Shown piece by piece: positions 45,727-54,577 of a DNA stretch of 64,000 nt (positions are counted from its first letter, which is position 1; each line of letters starts with the position of its first letter). The notes under the pieces were generated by a model that worked only from the letters and a program-made list of their open reading frames with translations, was not told where the DNA came from and made no database searches. The stretch is from Gerris lacustris (taxonomy: Eukaryota; Arthropoda; Insecta; Hemiptera; Gerridae), in contig OX578278.1 in assembly GCA_951217055.1 (NCBI GenBank), positions 45,521,574-45,585,573 on the forward strand, written 5' to 3'. The translations under genes and the position numbers were made by a program.

Positions 45727-48700
45727 CTTTGGTACTTATGACTTTTTTGAGTTTTTAATTTAGAGCTAATTTTTTACAATTTCTCCTCGAGGACTATTAT
45801 GGCCCTGCTGAATATAACTTCCCTCTACACTTCTGCTCAGATATCATGACAGACATACATTATTCTAAAAAAACCACAAAAAATATATATATGTTATGTG
45901 CCTTCCCTAACAGTTTATCTGTTTATAAAACAAAACAAATAGAAAGGTTATAATAAAAAAGGTATTAAGTTAATTTTCTTTTTTCTTTCAGGAACTAGAA
46001 ATGAAAAGAAATGAAGTTGATCACCTGAGGAGCCTGAGTGCCAGGTTGGAAGAACAGCTAAAAACCTCGTTGGTCAGAGAAGAGGCTGAAAGAGAACAGA
46101 GGATGCAACTTACCGATAAAATAAGGCAAGAAGCTGACCAACGACTTCAACTTGCTCAAGAGGTATGGTTAAATCAATTGCCATAACTAAACATATTTTA
46201 TTTTAATGTAAGTCCATTTTTTTTATTTTGTACTTCACGAAGTTTGAATGGTGTTACAAACTACTAATAGCCAGTATGTAGATCTCAATACCTAAATCTC
46301 CGTGTGGTCTGGAATATGTATCTTAAAAAAGAGTGGAAAAGTAAGTTTGGTTGGTGTTTAGGGAGGGGGAGGGATAAGATCTTTTTAAATTTGGACTGGA
46401 ATAATCAAGTAACTAATTATTTGTGTAAACAAAAAGGTCTTGGCTAAAAGTTTCATTAAGGTCTTTGTGGTTGGTACAGCTGGAGATATAGGAAGATGAT
46501 GTATTATTTTATGAAGTATTTTCGATTAAAGGTTTAAGAGGCTGACTCTGGCCCAAATCTCTATTTCAAAAATCTAAGAAGATCTAACGAGTAGGTGCCC
46601 TCTAATTTAGATATAACTATTTCTATTGTGTTATTTTTTCCATTCATATTACTCTGTAATATATTTACTTTTGTAGAGGCAACCCGTGCTGACGGACAAG
46701 CCTCCCAGCTTTTGTTGGCATGTAGGATTTTCAATTACGAATGTAATTATTCTTAAATAATTGTTTCTTCTTTTGCTAATAAAGCATTTATATTTAAATT
46801 CTAAAATTGGTGTTCTAGTAACTTTTAAATTATTTTATTATTATATGTAATTATTTGATTTAGGAAAGGGAAGAGAGAGAAAGGTTAGCTGAAGAAGTAC
46901 GTCGTGAAACGACAGAAAGGTTGTTGCAGCTTCATAATGCTGAAGTAGATGCAATCAAGAACAGATGCAAGCTTCTTCAGAGTATTAGCACCCTCGAGAG
47001 AAGTACTTCTGAATCAAATCTAGAAAGATCTTTGGTAATAATTATAAATCAAAAATTAGCTTATCAGAATCAATAATATTATGTACAAAAAATGTATTTT
47101 CCTCTAGTCTTAAAAATTTCCTGTCTGAGAGGTAATACATAAAGTGACTAGAACTGTTAAGAGGTTTAATGAGCTTATAAAGCCTTTTAGGTTGCCTGTG
47201 CCTTGGCTAAATTCAGCTGGTAAAGCGCTCGCTCCAGTTTGAATTATCAGAAGGGTGTTAAGTTTTGATTGTCTCAAGAACAAAAGTTCTCGAGACAGTA
47301 ACCCTAATTCCTACACCACAGGTTGCAGAGGTTTGTAAGCGATGAAGATTACTATGTCTGTTGCAAGTTATTCAGTGGTTGGTATCCATTTTTTTCCAAT
47401 CCTATTTTTTCTTTTTGCATCAAAATTTAATATATAAGTTAAGCAAAGCAATACTGAGTGTTTGACTAGCTGATTAAAAAAAAAACATGTGTGATTAGTG
47501 AAAAATATTAATTTAGTTTTTTTTGTTTATTAATTATGTTGTGTAATTATGATTTACGTTTATTAATAATGTTGTATAAGGCTTGTGAATTAATATGATT
47601 TATTTTGTTATAGAAAGGAGATACAATAGATAGAAATGAACACCAAACTCTGCTTAACCACCTTAGGGAAGAACTGCTCCAAGAGAAGAACAAAGAGGTT
47701 AAAGAACTCCAATCCCAGTTTGAAAATAAAGTAAAAGAACTTAAATTTACATCAGAACAGGCCACACAGGTAATACCGTTTCTATTTATTATATGTTTTC
47801 ATTAATAATTAAATACCTAATTGGCCTGAATTGAAGCACCTTTGAATTTAAGAAAGTTGTTTACATAATTAGATCAATTACTAATTGAGAATTGTTCAAT
47901 TTTTTTTTTTTTTTCTTCTTCTTTTTTTGGAGAAAGTCATTATTGGCGAATAGTAGAAACCATTCCTAATGTCATTTTTTTTTTTTTTTTGTCTTATTCT
48001 TTAATGTGATATTTTGCATAAAATTATTACTGTACAAGTTGATTCTTCTGTTCTTAATTATGAGATTAGAGTACCCCTTTTTATAAGGCGTTAAGGTATG
48101 ATGGGGATGTACTTCCATTACAATCTATTGTGTTTCTTTGATAAAAATTCAAAACTATAGTTTTCCTCATATTTTTTGTTTGACCGTTTAATAAACGATC
48201 CAATGTATTCACTATTATTAATTAGTCTAATGCATTTAAAGCTCCTTCTATCAAAGTTTATTATTATTAAATTATGGAGAGGAAAAAGAAAACTACTTCT
48301 ATTTATTAAGTCCCAGGAATCAACAGTTTATCATTTTTAATAAATCAATGTTTTGTTTTATTTTCAGTCTCGTTTTAATGAAGCAATAAGAAGAGTAGTA
48401 AATGAAAAAGATAATGAAATAGAAAAGGCTAATCAAAGGATACTTATTCTTGAATCTAAACTCCAAGAATATGAAACAACTTTTAGGTAATTTTTTTTAT
48501 CTTAATCATTTTTATTGATTTGTTTGATGTATATTGTACTTTTTTTTATTATTGGTTTTATATAATATGTTTTAAGATACAATTTATTGGTACACAAGTT
48601 AGCAATTTTAGTTGTTACAATTAGTTTATTAGGTTATTTACAAAATCATTAGTATATTGATTATACTTAACTATTTTTGGAATTTTAATAATAGTAACAT

Positions 48701-51700
48701 TTCTTTATTTGCAACATTATCAAGGGGGGGGGGGGGGGTGAGAAGGAAGGAGGAGTAGAAGTGCATCTATGACTATAAATATTTAATCTAAGAAAACTTG
48801 GGTCATAAGTACCTCTTAAACAGTAACATGGGATTTTTTCACCAGCCGTATCCCTGTGGCAGTTAAGGCATACTTTTTTTTTTTCATTTCACTTATTTTT
48901 CCCACTCAAAATAGGAATGTTTTATATTAAATAACACTATTTCAAAGCTTACTAAATTCACCAATTTTTTTAACTTTTCACTACATTATACGGATTTTTG
49001 GTTTTTGAGTTATTACGGCATTATTATTTAAGCTTTTGATGGCATTATAGCAGGCTGAATAGAATCTTTGATATATGAACAGCTGATCTTCAAAATTGTG
49101 CATACTACAATGTTTCAACTGTTATAGTTTTTTATTAATAAAATGGTTTTAAAGATAACGTTGATCATTTAGGAAATAAACAGCTTGCTTTTCCGGTGAA
49201 ATCCGCGTCATGAAGGGGATGAAGTCCGATGTTTTGTTTCCACTACTGGAAGCTTCTTTAAGGTTGTGGTGCATTGTGCTGTTTACTTAACCCTTTAAAC
49301 GCCGCCCCATAAAATAATGATTTTTTTTGCAATTCGGCTTTCTTATTTTTTACTTATGACATTTCAAAAAAAAAAATTTCAAAAAATTTAATTTTTCACC
49401 ATTTTCTTTCATGTTCCATTTATGGAACAATGGCGGGACTTGGGTTACAAGAATACACATTATTTTAAAAAAAAACTATTTTTAAAGAGACCACATAAAT
49501 ACAATAATTAATTAAATATTTTGTTTAATTTAATATTATTTTTTTTTTTTTTTTAGTTAGATTCCCTCCCCCTCTCTTTTCATAATAAAGCCCCCCACCC
49601 CCCCCCCCCCCAAAAAAAAAAAAAAATTAATTTAAATTCCATGATATGGAGGAAAGCACACTACATATAGTCTCTTCTGACATTGGTAGCACTGAAATTT
49701 AGTGTTATTTTTACAAACTGCACATCTACCCTGACTAGCTTGAATGAGGTAATGACCATCGGTTTTTCTTCTTGCAGCGGGGATAGCGTTTTTGGGTCCT
49801 GATTTGGGACCATCCTTTCGCGGGGCAACGCCATAGCTCGCCATAGCTATTTCTCTTCTAAATGAGAAATGATCAACTACCATTGAAGTATTTTTATATA
49901 CCTCTTTGTGCAGAAGCCGAGCTGCAACAACAGCCATATTCAAACCGTTTGCAAACAAGTTCCACCACCATTTCTTAGATCTTAGTTGCGGGCGATAAGA
50001 ACCTAGCATTCGATCTAATACATCAACTCCTCCCATTCCTTTATTGTTTTCTCCAACAAGGCTAGGTTGGTCTACATCAATTCTTTGAATATCTTCTCTG
50101 AATATCTTTTAGCAGTTCTCATTGGGGAAGCGTAATTTGACGCTATAGTCACCACAGCATTGTCGTTCCATCGACTAACATAAACTGAACCGTCACTCAA
50201 ATAATCGAATTTCCCTCGGTCTCTCCTTTTTATTTCTTTTTGAGATATGAGAGGGCATTTTGATATTCTCCCTTCTCTTACTGTTCCTGTTGCCTTGAAA
50301 TTTTTCGTACTGAGATCTTGCAATAAATCATACAATGTGAAAAAATTGTCAAAGAAAACTTCTACTTGGCGAGGTTCTTCAATAACGGCAAGAAGATCGT
50401 TTACTACTCTTGTACCAAGTGGAGTCTGAGGAGCAGCGTCTGTTTTCTTACCGGCGTATATTTCCATATTATACGGGTAGCCATTTGATGAACAAAGCAT
50501 CCAGATCTTGAACCCGAATCTTATGGGTTTACCGCGAATAAACATTTTACATGAATGGTGACCATAGTAAGGGACCATTGATTCGTCAATTGACACTTGA
50601 TCATGAAAAATGCCGAATTTTATAAAAAAAAAATCAACTCGTCATAAAATGGTTGAATTTTTCCTAATTTGTCTCCTTGTTTTAGTTTGGAACTATCCAT
50701 AGGTGAAAATTCTTTTTTATATCTCTGAATTTTTTTCTATTCATTACTGAAGGAACTATTGGGACACAAACATCTTCCGCATTACCCCAGTAACTATCCT
50801 CCGTTGAAACATTGTGTAGTGTCCGTTACTTGGTCATTCTCTTCTGGGGGTAGTTGACAGATATTCACTTCGTCGTCTGACGAATCTGATAAATCTGAAT
50901 CTCTCAAGCTCATCAAATATTCTAGAGCTTCGAAATGGTTTTTCCATAGTAAACTCACAACACAAGTCTAAACTTAGGACTGTCTTTTTGTCTCAGGGGT
51001 GTAATGAGCCACCCATGTTTCATCACCAGTCACAATGGAGCTCAGAAAATCCTCACCTTGCAATTCATATTGCTCAAGGAACTCACGAGCACTAGCAACC
51101 CGACTCACTTTGTGCTGCTCTGTCAGTTGTTTGTTGTCAAATTTATTTTTTCTTCTTAGACATGAAGTTCTCTGAACAAATAAACTTCTAAAAATTCTCA
51201 ACAAGACAGTTGTTTTGGGCCCCATTTTGCGCACAATTTTTGGAATCCCAGCGTTTCTGTAATTTTCTTGTGTAAGAGAGATCTTGAGATTTGTGGAAAC
51301 ATTGCAGAAATTTCATCTACTGTCAATCGGCGGTCTTCACAAACAGTTTCCTCAATATTTTACACCAACTCATCGGTCAAAATTGAATGTCAATTGGTTC
51401 TTCCTTCATTAAACTCACGAAAGCACAGTTTGGCCATAAACTGTTTTGATCCGTGCAGAAATTTCAATCAGCATTTTTCCTTCTGTGACAAGGAACCTTA
51501 TGAAATCTCGCACCTTGCACTTGGCGGGATTTCTTATCGACCTATATAATAATAGCCATTTATTGAAAAACATTTACAATTACATTTTTCTATAAAATAC
51601 AAACTTTTTTTTTACCTGTTTTCAAATCGGTTTTTAGAACTGTGGCACCACTTATGGACATATTTCACAGAAATTGAGAAGGTGAGATTTGGTACTAACG

Positions 51701-54577
51701 AAGGTAGCTGGTGCCCGTTGTGTTCAGAGAAATCTCCACTACCATTCAGTGTTGCCAACTATTGAAAAATAATTCCCACTTGCGACAGCTCAACAGTACT
51801 CTTAATTTCTACATGCCTCGTACATTGCAATTCAAATTATTTTTATTTTCTAATGTGTTATCACATCACTCAGTCTTGTTTATAATTTTGTTTTGTTTTA
51901 TCAGTTGCACATTAAGCAGCGTCTACTTTAATTACAAATTTATTTTTTCTTCTTAGACATGAAGTTCTCTGAACAAATAAACTTCTAAAAATTCTCAACA
52001 AGACACTTCTAAAAATTGCTTAAATTAAAATTATTTCTTGAAAAACTGTTGAATTTCTTGCTTTACCTTATTTTCTCAGGGAAATATTTCCTTTTAATAT
52101 ATAATTTATTTTATCTTTCCTGTCTTTAGGGGTAGTAGTAGTTACCTAGTACTTCCTACTAGACGGGTAGGACGAACCACTTGTTCGAACCTAGCGATCA
52201 GGCCTTATAGTAGACCCATTTTAGTAGCCCTGTGGTGGAGAGTTTCAGCTACTTTACACATCATACATCTGTACATTGTACAGCCGAAGCTAGTACGATG
52301 TGGTCATTAGTGAGCTATATAAGCGTGCGTCAAAGCTGGGGGGAAGGGAAACCCTCGGGGTGTTCCTCGCCCTGCTCCGTCCGCAATTCATAGATGCAAC
52401 TGAGAGTATCATGGAATGGGATCAAAACCACGACCTCGAGTCGCCTTGACTCATTGATAGCTGGGCGGCGCCTAGAGCACCTTGGCCCCACTGGCTCCCG
52501 TCTTAAATAAATTACTCATTTTATAAATGGTTAAATGGTGATATTTCTTCCCTTATTTTGGGACATCTTCAAACCTGTAATCTTCTTAATTGACTGACTC
52601 GACATTAATCTTTGTAATATAATTAAAAGATTTGTAAATGCTATAGATAAAAAATTAGTGTGGTTATTAAAAGAGTTATCGATAAAGATTTGTAATATAA
52701 TTAAAAGTTTTGTAAATGCTATAGATAAAAAATTAGTGTGGTTATTAAAAGAGTTATCGATAAAGATTTGTAATATAATTAAAAGATTTGTAAATGCTAT
52801 AGATAAAAAATTAGTGTGGTTACTAAAAGAGTTATCGATAAAGATTTGTAATATCAATAGTAAAATATTTTATCTTTCCTCACATAAAAACTTAATTCCA
52901 AAACTTATTAATTATATATAATATCCACACTGATTAAATGACTATATATTTTGTAGATTTAAAAATTGTATTATAAAAGATAAATGTATCTAATCGTAAA
53001 ATATAATTACAGGTTTGAAGATGTCCTAAAATAAGGGGTGAAATATCACCATTTATAAAAGAGTAATTTATTTACCCCTAAAGAAACATTTAATAAATTA
53101 TACATAAGAAATGAGAAAAACATAAATTTATATAATTATATTATATAAAATGGATTTACTTTTAATGATTTATATAATTATATTTCCACCCCTTACAAGG
53201 TATTGGTTTTTATTTATTTATTTTGTTTGGCTATGTTTAGCTCGCAGCCACAATCTATGGACGAATCTGAGCAAGAGAAAATGATTTCGTCTTCATCCCC
53301 TCAGACATCTCTGACTCATATTTCCTCATCAATATCTATAGTACCGTGAGTTAACTTTGCTATTTATATGCACACTTTATTCATTAAGTTATGGTAAATA
53401 TACAAAGAATGTGAAGAAGGTACTGTAAGAAAGTAGTGTCTCTAGTTTGCATATCACTTGTGATTCTCACACAAGTGGTCTAGGCTTACCCAGTATCTAT
53501 TTTGAGGTGAATGAATGGCTACACACTAAAAGTGGCATCTCCAGTCTCTTGCTAATGATGATGCGTCAATGCACTAACTCATACCACTCTAATGTCAACC
53601 TTCACTGCAATTTTAGTAAAAAAGAACATCTGGTTCCAAGGTGCTCTATTAATAAGGCTTCTATTTTAGTAGTAAGTAATGTAACCATAATAAAAACCAT
53701 TAAATATTGTTTCAGAAATATAAAAATAAAGAAATTCATTTTTCAAACTACTAAACCAATTTCTATGAAAATTGGTGTATTGTTCAGAAAAAATATGACA
53801 CCCTAAGGTGACATTCGTCTTAGCTCTAAATTTGGACGAGCTGCCCTCTAAAAATTTGTTCTGATAGTTTTGATAAAAAAATAAAAATGTAATCCTTTAA
53901 TTTGCTTTTGGTTAAAATCTAGGTTCTAAAAAATTAGCAAAAATACTTGATGACAGAAGGTCAGGGTTTAAATATTTTAAATATGTATTGGACAAAGTGA
54001 TCAAGTTTATTATGAGAAATTTTAGTTTGTGTAGTGTCACACTGATATTTTCTTCCTTCTTATTGATAAACCTATCCACTGTAATAAGTAGGAAATAATA
54101 TACCTACTAATTTTCTTTTTGACTCATTTATTTGGTCCCCCCCCCCCAAAAAAAAAAATTATAATAACAATTTGTAAATACTCCTTTGTCCTAATAGTTA
54201 ATTAGACTAAGGGATTTTTTCACTTTTACTTACAGAAAAGTCTTTGTCTTGAATATTTAGTCCAAACTACTTTGGACTAAATATCCCTTTTCTTATATTC
54301 AATTTCAAACAATTACTTATATTATATACGGTAGGTAATCAATTAAAGATTTGCCACGTGACACCTTATTTAATGGTGGAACCTATGGGTGGGTAACCAA
54401 GTAAATAAGTACCCTTATTTTTTTTGTTATTTTCTTAATGTTACTAAGACTAAGACTACTTAATGTGCCATTTCACTAATGTTTTTATTTTTCTTAATTC
54501 TGTGTAGAGAAGGTCGGAGCCACGATGTCACTACTAGTCCAGGATCGTCTCCGAGCAGCAAAACTAAAGATAAAATG
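30088..54577 (+). CDS. RB1CC1: RB1-inducible coiled-coil protein 1 / FIP200 (Atg17-like), 3' end missing
   Basis: FIP200 is the large scaffold of the ULK1/Atg1-Atg13-Atg101 complex that starts autophagosome formation. Exons: 30088-30158, 30620-30828, 31027-31188, 31691-31817, 32605-32782, 38296-38466, 39323-39510, 39932-40118, 41046-41225, 41391-41540, 41916-42019, 44765-44861, 45099-45272, 45992-46162, 46864-47034, 47614-47769, 48368-48486, 53241-53345, 54508-54577. All phases agree: 2,790 nt, 930 residues, no stop. The start MLLHTFHVDTGTMIKFD matches the ubiquitin-like N-terminal fold. AGTDTCPIFLF, LPDLCRSH, AVAEVVRRRTF and LFPGLDDLPPQF match landmarks of animal FIP200. Residues 667-871 are heptad-rich coiled coil and 872-930 a Ser-rich linker. 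Human FIP200 has 1,594 residues and fly Atg17 about 1,350. The remaining coiled coil and the Claw domain were not found before 64,000. Confidence 0.95.
30369..30384. repeat. Poly-G tract in RB1CC1 intron 1
   Basis: About 16 consecutive G bases on the transcribed strand, a possible quadruplex-forming run. Confidence 0.95.
30620..30828 (+). CDS. RB1CC1: RB1CC1 exon 2
   Basis: 209 nt, residues 24-93. It completes the ubiquitin-like fold: SKLKEEIERKCGIPIDKQV, LLASGGHNLEP and AGTDTCPIFLFSK are characteristic of the family. Acceptor TTGTTTTAG, donor GGTAAGTG. Confidence 0.96.
31027..31188 (+). CDS. RB1CC1: RB1CC1 exon 3
   Basis: 162 nt, residues 94-147. It ends in KICENLVHDQHLQQQG, very close to the F-C-E-G-L-V-H-D-E-H-L-Q-H-Q-G segment of vertebrate FIP200. 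It begins the Atg17-like helical region. Confidence 0.96.
31691..31817 (+). CDS. RB1CC1: RB1CC1 exon 4
   Basis: 127 nt, residues 148-189. It starts WAAVVANLDDIIFLFKSRS, continuing the conserved G-W-A-A-x-x-A-N-L motif of the Atg17-like domain. Donor AAGTAAATT. A long poly-T tract starts 13 bp after the exon ends. Confidence 0.94.
31831..31876. repeat. Poly-T tract in RB1CC1 intron 4
   Basis: About 46 T bases starting 13 bp after the exon 4 donor. It is read as U in the transcript. Confidence 0.95.
32605..32782 (+). CDS. RB1CC1: RB1CC1 exon 5
   Basis: 178 nt, residues 190-249. It contains LNKIPVLPALLESE and LTLLQWISAQDQQASLQQV, matching the L-x-x-I-P-L-L and L-L-D-W-I-N-x-Q-D motifs of FIP200. 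Ends in phase 0. Confidence 0.93.
32951..35323. mobile_element. 2.4-kb fold-back element with long inverted arms in RB1CC1 intron 5
   Basis: The outer ends TAGTCCAGTCAACGAAG and CTTCGTTGACTGGACTA are perfect complements. Further inverted matches run inwards: CATACTAAAAATCCCCACCG against CGGTGGGGATTTTTAGTATG, then CTCGAAAACTGTGGACTCTA-like pairs, then the AAGCCACACTCTATTTATT block (about 33640) against 34650. Arms reach at least 700 bp. Poly-C/poly-G runs occur. No transposase was found. A hairpin MITE at 33318-33576 interrupts the left arm. Confidence 0.8.
33318..33576. mobile_element. Perfect hairpin MITE (114-bp arms, 31-nt loop)
   Basis: 33318-33431 and 33463-33576 are exact reverse complements as far as I can compare base by base. 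The arms include GAAACCGGTC and TGAAGAAGGCTGC motifs. It lies in the left arm of the larger fold-back element and is transcribed as part of RB1CC1 intron 5. Confidence 0.93.
35324..38295. other. Remainder of RB1CC1 intron 5
   Basis: AT-rich with several poly-T runs. No coding, RNA or bounded repeat feature recognised. Confidence 0.4.
38296..38466 (+). CDS. RB1CC1: RB1CC1 exon 6
   Basis: 171 nt, residues 250-306. It includes EIGGLEERLYGLDRLC, matching the G-L-E-D-R-L-Y-A-L-D motif of FIP200. The donor (AAT|GTTGGT) is weak. It is required because it keeps the frame into LAQNQ in the next exon. A better-looking GTATAT four bases later would break the frame. Confidence 0.9.
38870..39130. repeat. 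Interspersed repeat, copy A (RB1CC1 intron 6)
   Basis: Shares in order TTGATCAGAATTAGAAAAT, GAAAACCAAA, CTGACTGTATGTGTG-like, CTTTTTAGACTCAACTGGCTG and GAACATAATCCAATAATTTT with 42250-42440 in the same orientation. Confidence 0.6.
39323..39510 (+). CDS. RB1CC1: RB1CC1 exon 7
   Basis: 188 nt, residues 307-368. It contains ESILPDLCRSHKHHLNDML and AKEELAANLLLRLK, the conserved S-V-L-P-D-L-C-x-S-H block of the dimerising Atg17-like domain. Confidence 0.96.
39932..40118 (+). CDS. RB1CC1: RB1CC1 exon 8
   Basis: 187 nt, residues 369-431. It includes LEQLHTAPSMYLSAVAEVVR, matching the A-L-S-T-V-P-x-x-Y-x-x-A-V-x-E-V-V-R-R motif. Ends in phase 0 at LS. Confidence 0.96.
40211..40378. mobile_element. 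168-bp palindromic MITE
   Basis: The ends GCCCCCATACACGGTCAAA and TTTGATCGTGTATGGGGGC are inverted repeats. The interior repeats TTTGCGCAAAC three to four times, itself a palindrome. Confidence 0.85.
41046..41225 (+). CDS. RB1CC1: RB1CC1 exon 9
   Basis: 180 nt, residues 432-491. It begins W-G-N-E-V and includes RRKQFHSQF, LFPGLDDLPPQFATHPPPLF, matching the F-R-G-L-D-S-W-P-P-S-F block at the end of the Atg17-like domain. Confidence 0.96.
41391..41540 (+). CDS. RB1CC1: RB1CC1 exon 10
   Basis: 150 nt, residues 492-541. It contains LCHEDIEALKRQLPD followed by FFLIRSKSEAALPTE, corresponding to the end of the N-terminal structured region. Phase 0 on both sides. Confidence 0.93.
41916..42019 (+). 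CDS. RB1CC1: RB1CC1 exon 11 (with alternative donor at 42038)
   Basis: 104 nt, residues 542-575, a low-complexity Ser/Gln-rich stretch (DNSQSSAQSATQPISD). Two donors in the same phase lie 18 bp apart: AG|GTACGC after 42019 and AG|GTAGAT after 42037. The longer form would add YAPPNR. Both join exon 12 in frame. Confidence 0.88.
42250..42440. repeat. Interspersed repeat, copy B (RB1CC1 intron 11)
   Basis: Second copy of the family at 38870-39130: TTGATCAAAATTGGAAAAT, GAAAACCAAAACTGGCCTTA, CAAAACTGGCTGAACATTAT. No boundaries or coding potential visible. Confidence 0.6.
42441..44764. other. RB1CC1 intron 11, no firm features
   Basis: AT-rich. The open frames seen in other phases have no recognised homology. 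Confidence 0.4.
44765..44861 (+). CDS. RB1CC1: RB1CC1 exon 12 (acidic then basic linker)
   Basis: 97 nt, residues 576-608. RGFESETDTEDLEG is an acidic patch lying, by order, where vertebrate FIP200 has its F-D-F-E-T-I segment. LLKKGRKRKD is a basic cluster that could act as a nuclear signal. Both roles are inference. The acceptor ATTGAAG has a weak pyrimidine tract. Confidence 0.87.
45099..45272 (+). CDS. RB1CC1: RB1CC1 exon 13
   Basis: 174 nt, residues 609-666. Predicted helical: CKSAVGGLRADMAGLKEWVL and NELDGMFANLTLTCLQQNEA. It leads into the long coiled coil. Phase 0 both ends. Confidence 0.92.
45638..45722. repeat. (TA)n microsatellite
   Basis: About 42 uninterrupted TA units in RB1CC1 intron 13. 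Confidence 0.97.
45992..46162 (+). CDS. RB1CC1: RB1CC1 exon 14 (coiled coil)
   Basis: 171 nt (57 codons), residues 667-723, heptad-rich (VDHLRSLSARLEEQLKTSL). It is preceded by an intron holding an (AT)n tract. Confidence 0.93.
46864..47034 (+). CDS. RB1CC1: RB1CC1 exon 15 (coiled coil)
   Basis: 171 nt, residues 724-780, dense in Glu/Arg (EREERERLAEEVRRETTERL), continuing the coiled coil. It has the same length and phase as exon 14. Confidence 0.93.
47614..47769 (+). CDS. RB1CC1: RB1CC1 exon 16 (coiled coil)
   Basis: 156 nt, residues 781-832, with LLNHLREELLQEKNKEVKEL. Phase 0 on both sides, so it could be skipped without a frameshift. Confidence 0.93.
48368..48486 (+). CDS. RB1CC1: RB1CC1 exon 17 (coiled coil)
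   Basis: 119 nt, residues 833-871, ending in QRILILESKLQEYETTF. Donor AGGTAATT, phase 2. The 4.75-kb intron that follows carries the piggyBac and mariner pseudogenes. Confidence 0.93.
48724..48738. repeat. Poly-G tract
   Basis: About 15 G bases in RB1CC1 intron 17. Confidence 0.9.
49632..50952 (-). pseudogene. piggyBac-type transposase, frameshifted and internally deleted
   Basis: Reads right to left. About 50948-50799 encodes the acidic N-terminus (EALEYLMSLRDSDLSDSSDD, PPEENDQVTD). About 50700-50620 reads GKIQPFYDELIFF, then a 10-T run shifts the frame. 50613-50075 reads SIDESMVPYYGHHSCK, FFDNFFTLYDLL and GKFDYLSDGSVYVSRWNDNA. A second shift near 50066 leads to GMGGVDVLDRMLGSYRPQLR, RSKKWWWNLF and a Cys-rich end (CAVCKNNTKFQCYQC). 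The three catalytic aspartates (SIDES, FFDNF, GGVD) are visible. Roughly 100 residues before SIDES are missing. It resembles PGBD-type proteins. Located in RB1CC1 intron 17, antisense to the gene. Confidence 0.9.
50975..51545 (-). pseudogene. mariner transposase, N-terminal half, truncated
   Basis: Reads right to left. About 51518-51422 encodes VRDFIRFLVTEGKMLIEISA and KTVYGQTVLS, the first helix-turn-helix. A stop and shift follow. About 51345-51230 reads EDRRLTVDEISAMF and ITETLGFQKLCAKWGPK. From 51176, KNKFDNKQLTEQHKVSRVAS continues to VTGDETWVAHYTPETKRQ with the first catalytic Asp (TGDETW). It stops at 50974, where the remaining two-thirds of the catalytic domain should follow. It directly abuts the piggyBac pseudogene. 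Confidence 0.9.
51935..52005 (-). repeat. 71-bp duplicate of an internal mariner segment
   Basis: Identical, as far as I can see, to 51138-51208 inside the mariner pseudogene and in the same orientation, about 797 bp away. Not part of a second full copy. Confidence 0.9.
52130..52503 (-). mobile_element. tRNA-derived SINE
   Basis: On the minus strand it begins GCCAGTGGGGCCAAGGTGCT and has a B-box-like GGTTTTGATCCC. It continues through a GC-rich body (GGGTTTCCCTTCCCCCCAGC) and ends in a tail with CCTACCCGTCTAGTAGG and repeated ACT triplets. It is much more GC-rich than its surroundings. A tail fragment of the same family is at 17861-17985. Confidence 0.75.
52504..53074. mobile_element. MITE with 75-bp terminal inverted repeats and internal tandem repeats
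   Basis: The outer ends TAAATAAATTACTC and GAGTAATTTATTTA are complements. Inner matches include ATGGTGATATTTC, CTTATTTTGGGACATCTTC and AAACCTGTAAT in mirror order. It inserts next to the SINE. A terminus of the same family opens the window. Confidence 0.85.
52611..52860. repeat. 78-bp tandem repeat, just over three copies
   Basis: Units begin at 52611, 52689, 52767 and 52845 (partial), each starting TTTGTAATATAATTAAAAG. The period of 78 is a multiple of three, so open frames persist on both strands. This is not evidence of coding. Confidence 0.95.
53241..53345 (+). CDS. RB1CC1: RB1CC1 exon 18 (Ser-rich linker)
   Basis: 105 nt, residues 872-906. The composition changes to Ser/Gln/Thr (MISSSSPQTSLTHISSSISI). 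Acceptor GTTTAG, donor CCGTGAGT. It joins exons 17 and 19 in frame. Confidence 0.85.
53346..54507. other. RB1CC1 intron 18
   Basis: Holds a 119-codon open frame (53447-53806) without recognised homology. Its 3' part includes ACTAAACCAATTTCTATGAA and AAAATTGGTGTATTGTTC, typical of degraded repeats. No other feature. Confidence 0.35.
54508..54577 (+). CDS. RB1CC1: RB1CC1 exon 19 (last exon found)
   Basis: 70 nt, residues 907-930, SHDVTTSPGSSPSSKTKDKM, then donor GTAAAT. No stop codon. The following exon was not identified in the remaining 9.4 kb. Confidence 0.83.

Noticed and set aside
47190..47260. tRNA-like segment (CAGCTGGTAAAGCGCTCGCT)
   Set aside because: Only a box-A-like stretch is seen. 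No B box or cloverleaf could be made.
52531..52921. 87- and 108-codon frames that look like repeat proteins
   Set aside because: Both come from the same 78-bp tandem repeat in a MITE, on opposite strands. No coding constraint is visible.
53447..53806. 119-codon frame between RB1CC1 exons 18 and 19
   Set aside because: No recognised homology. It overlaps degraded repeat motifs, and the flanking exons splice in frame without it.
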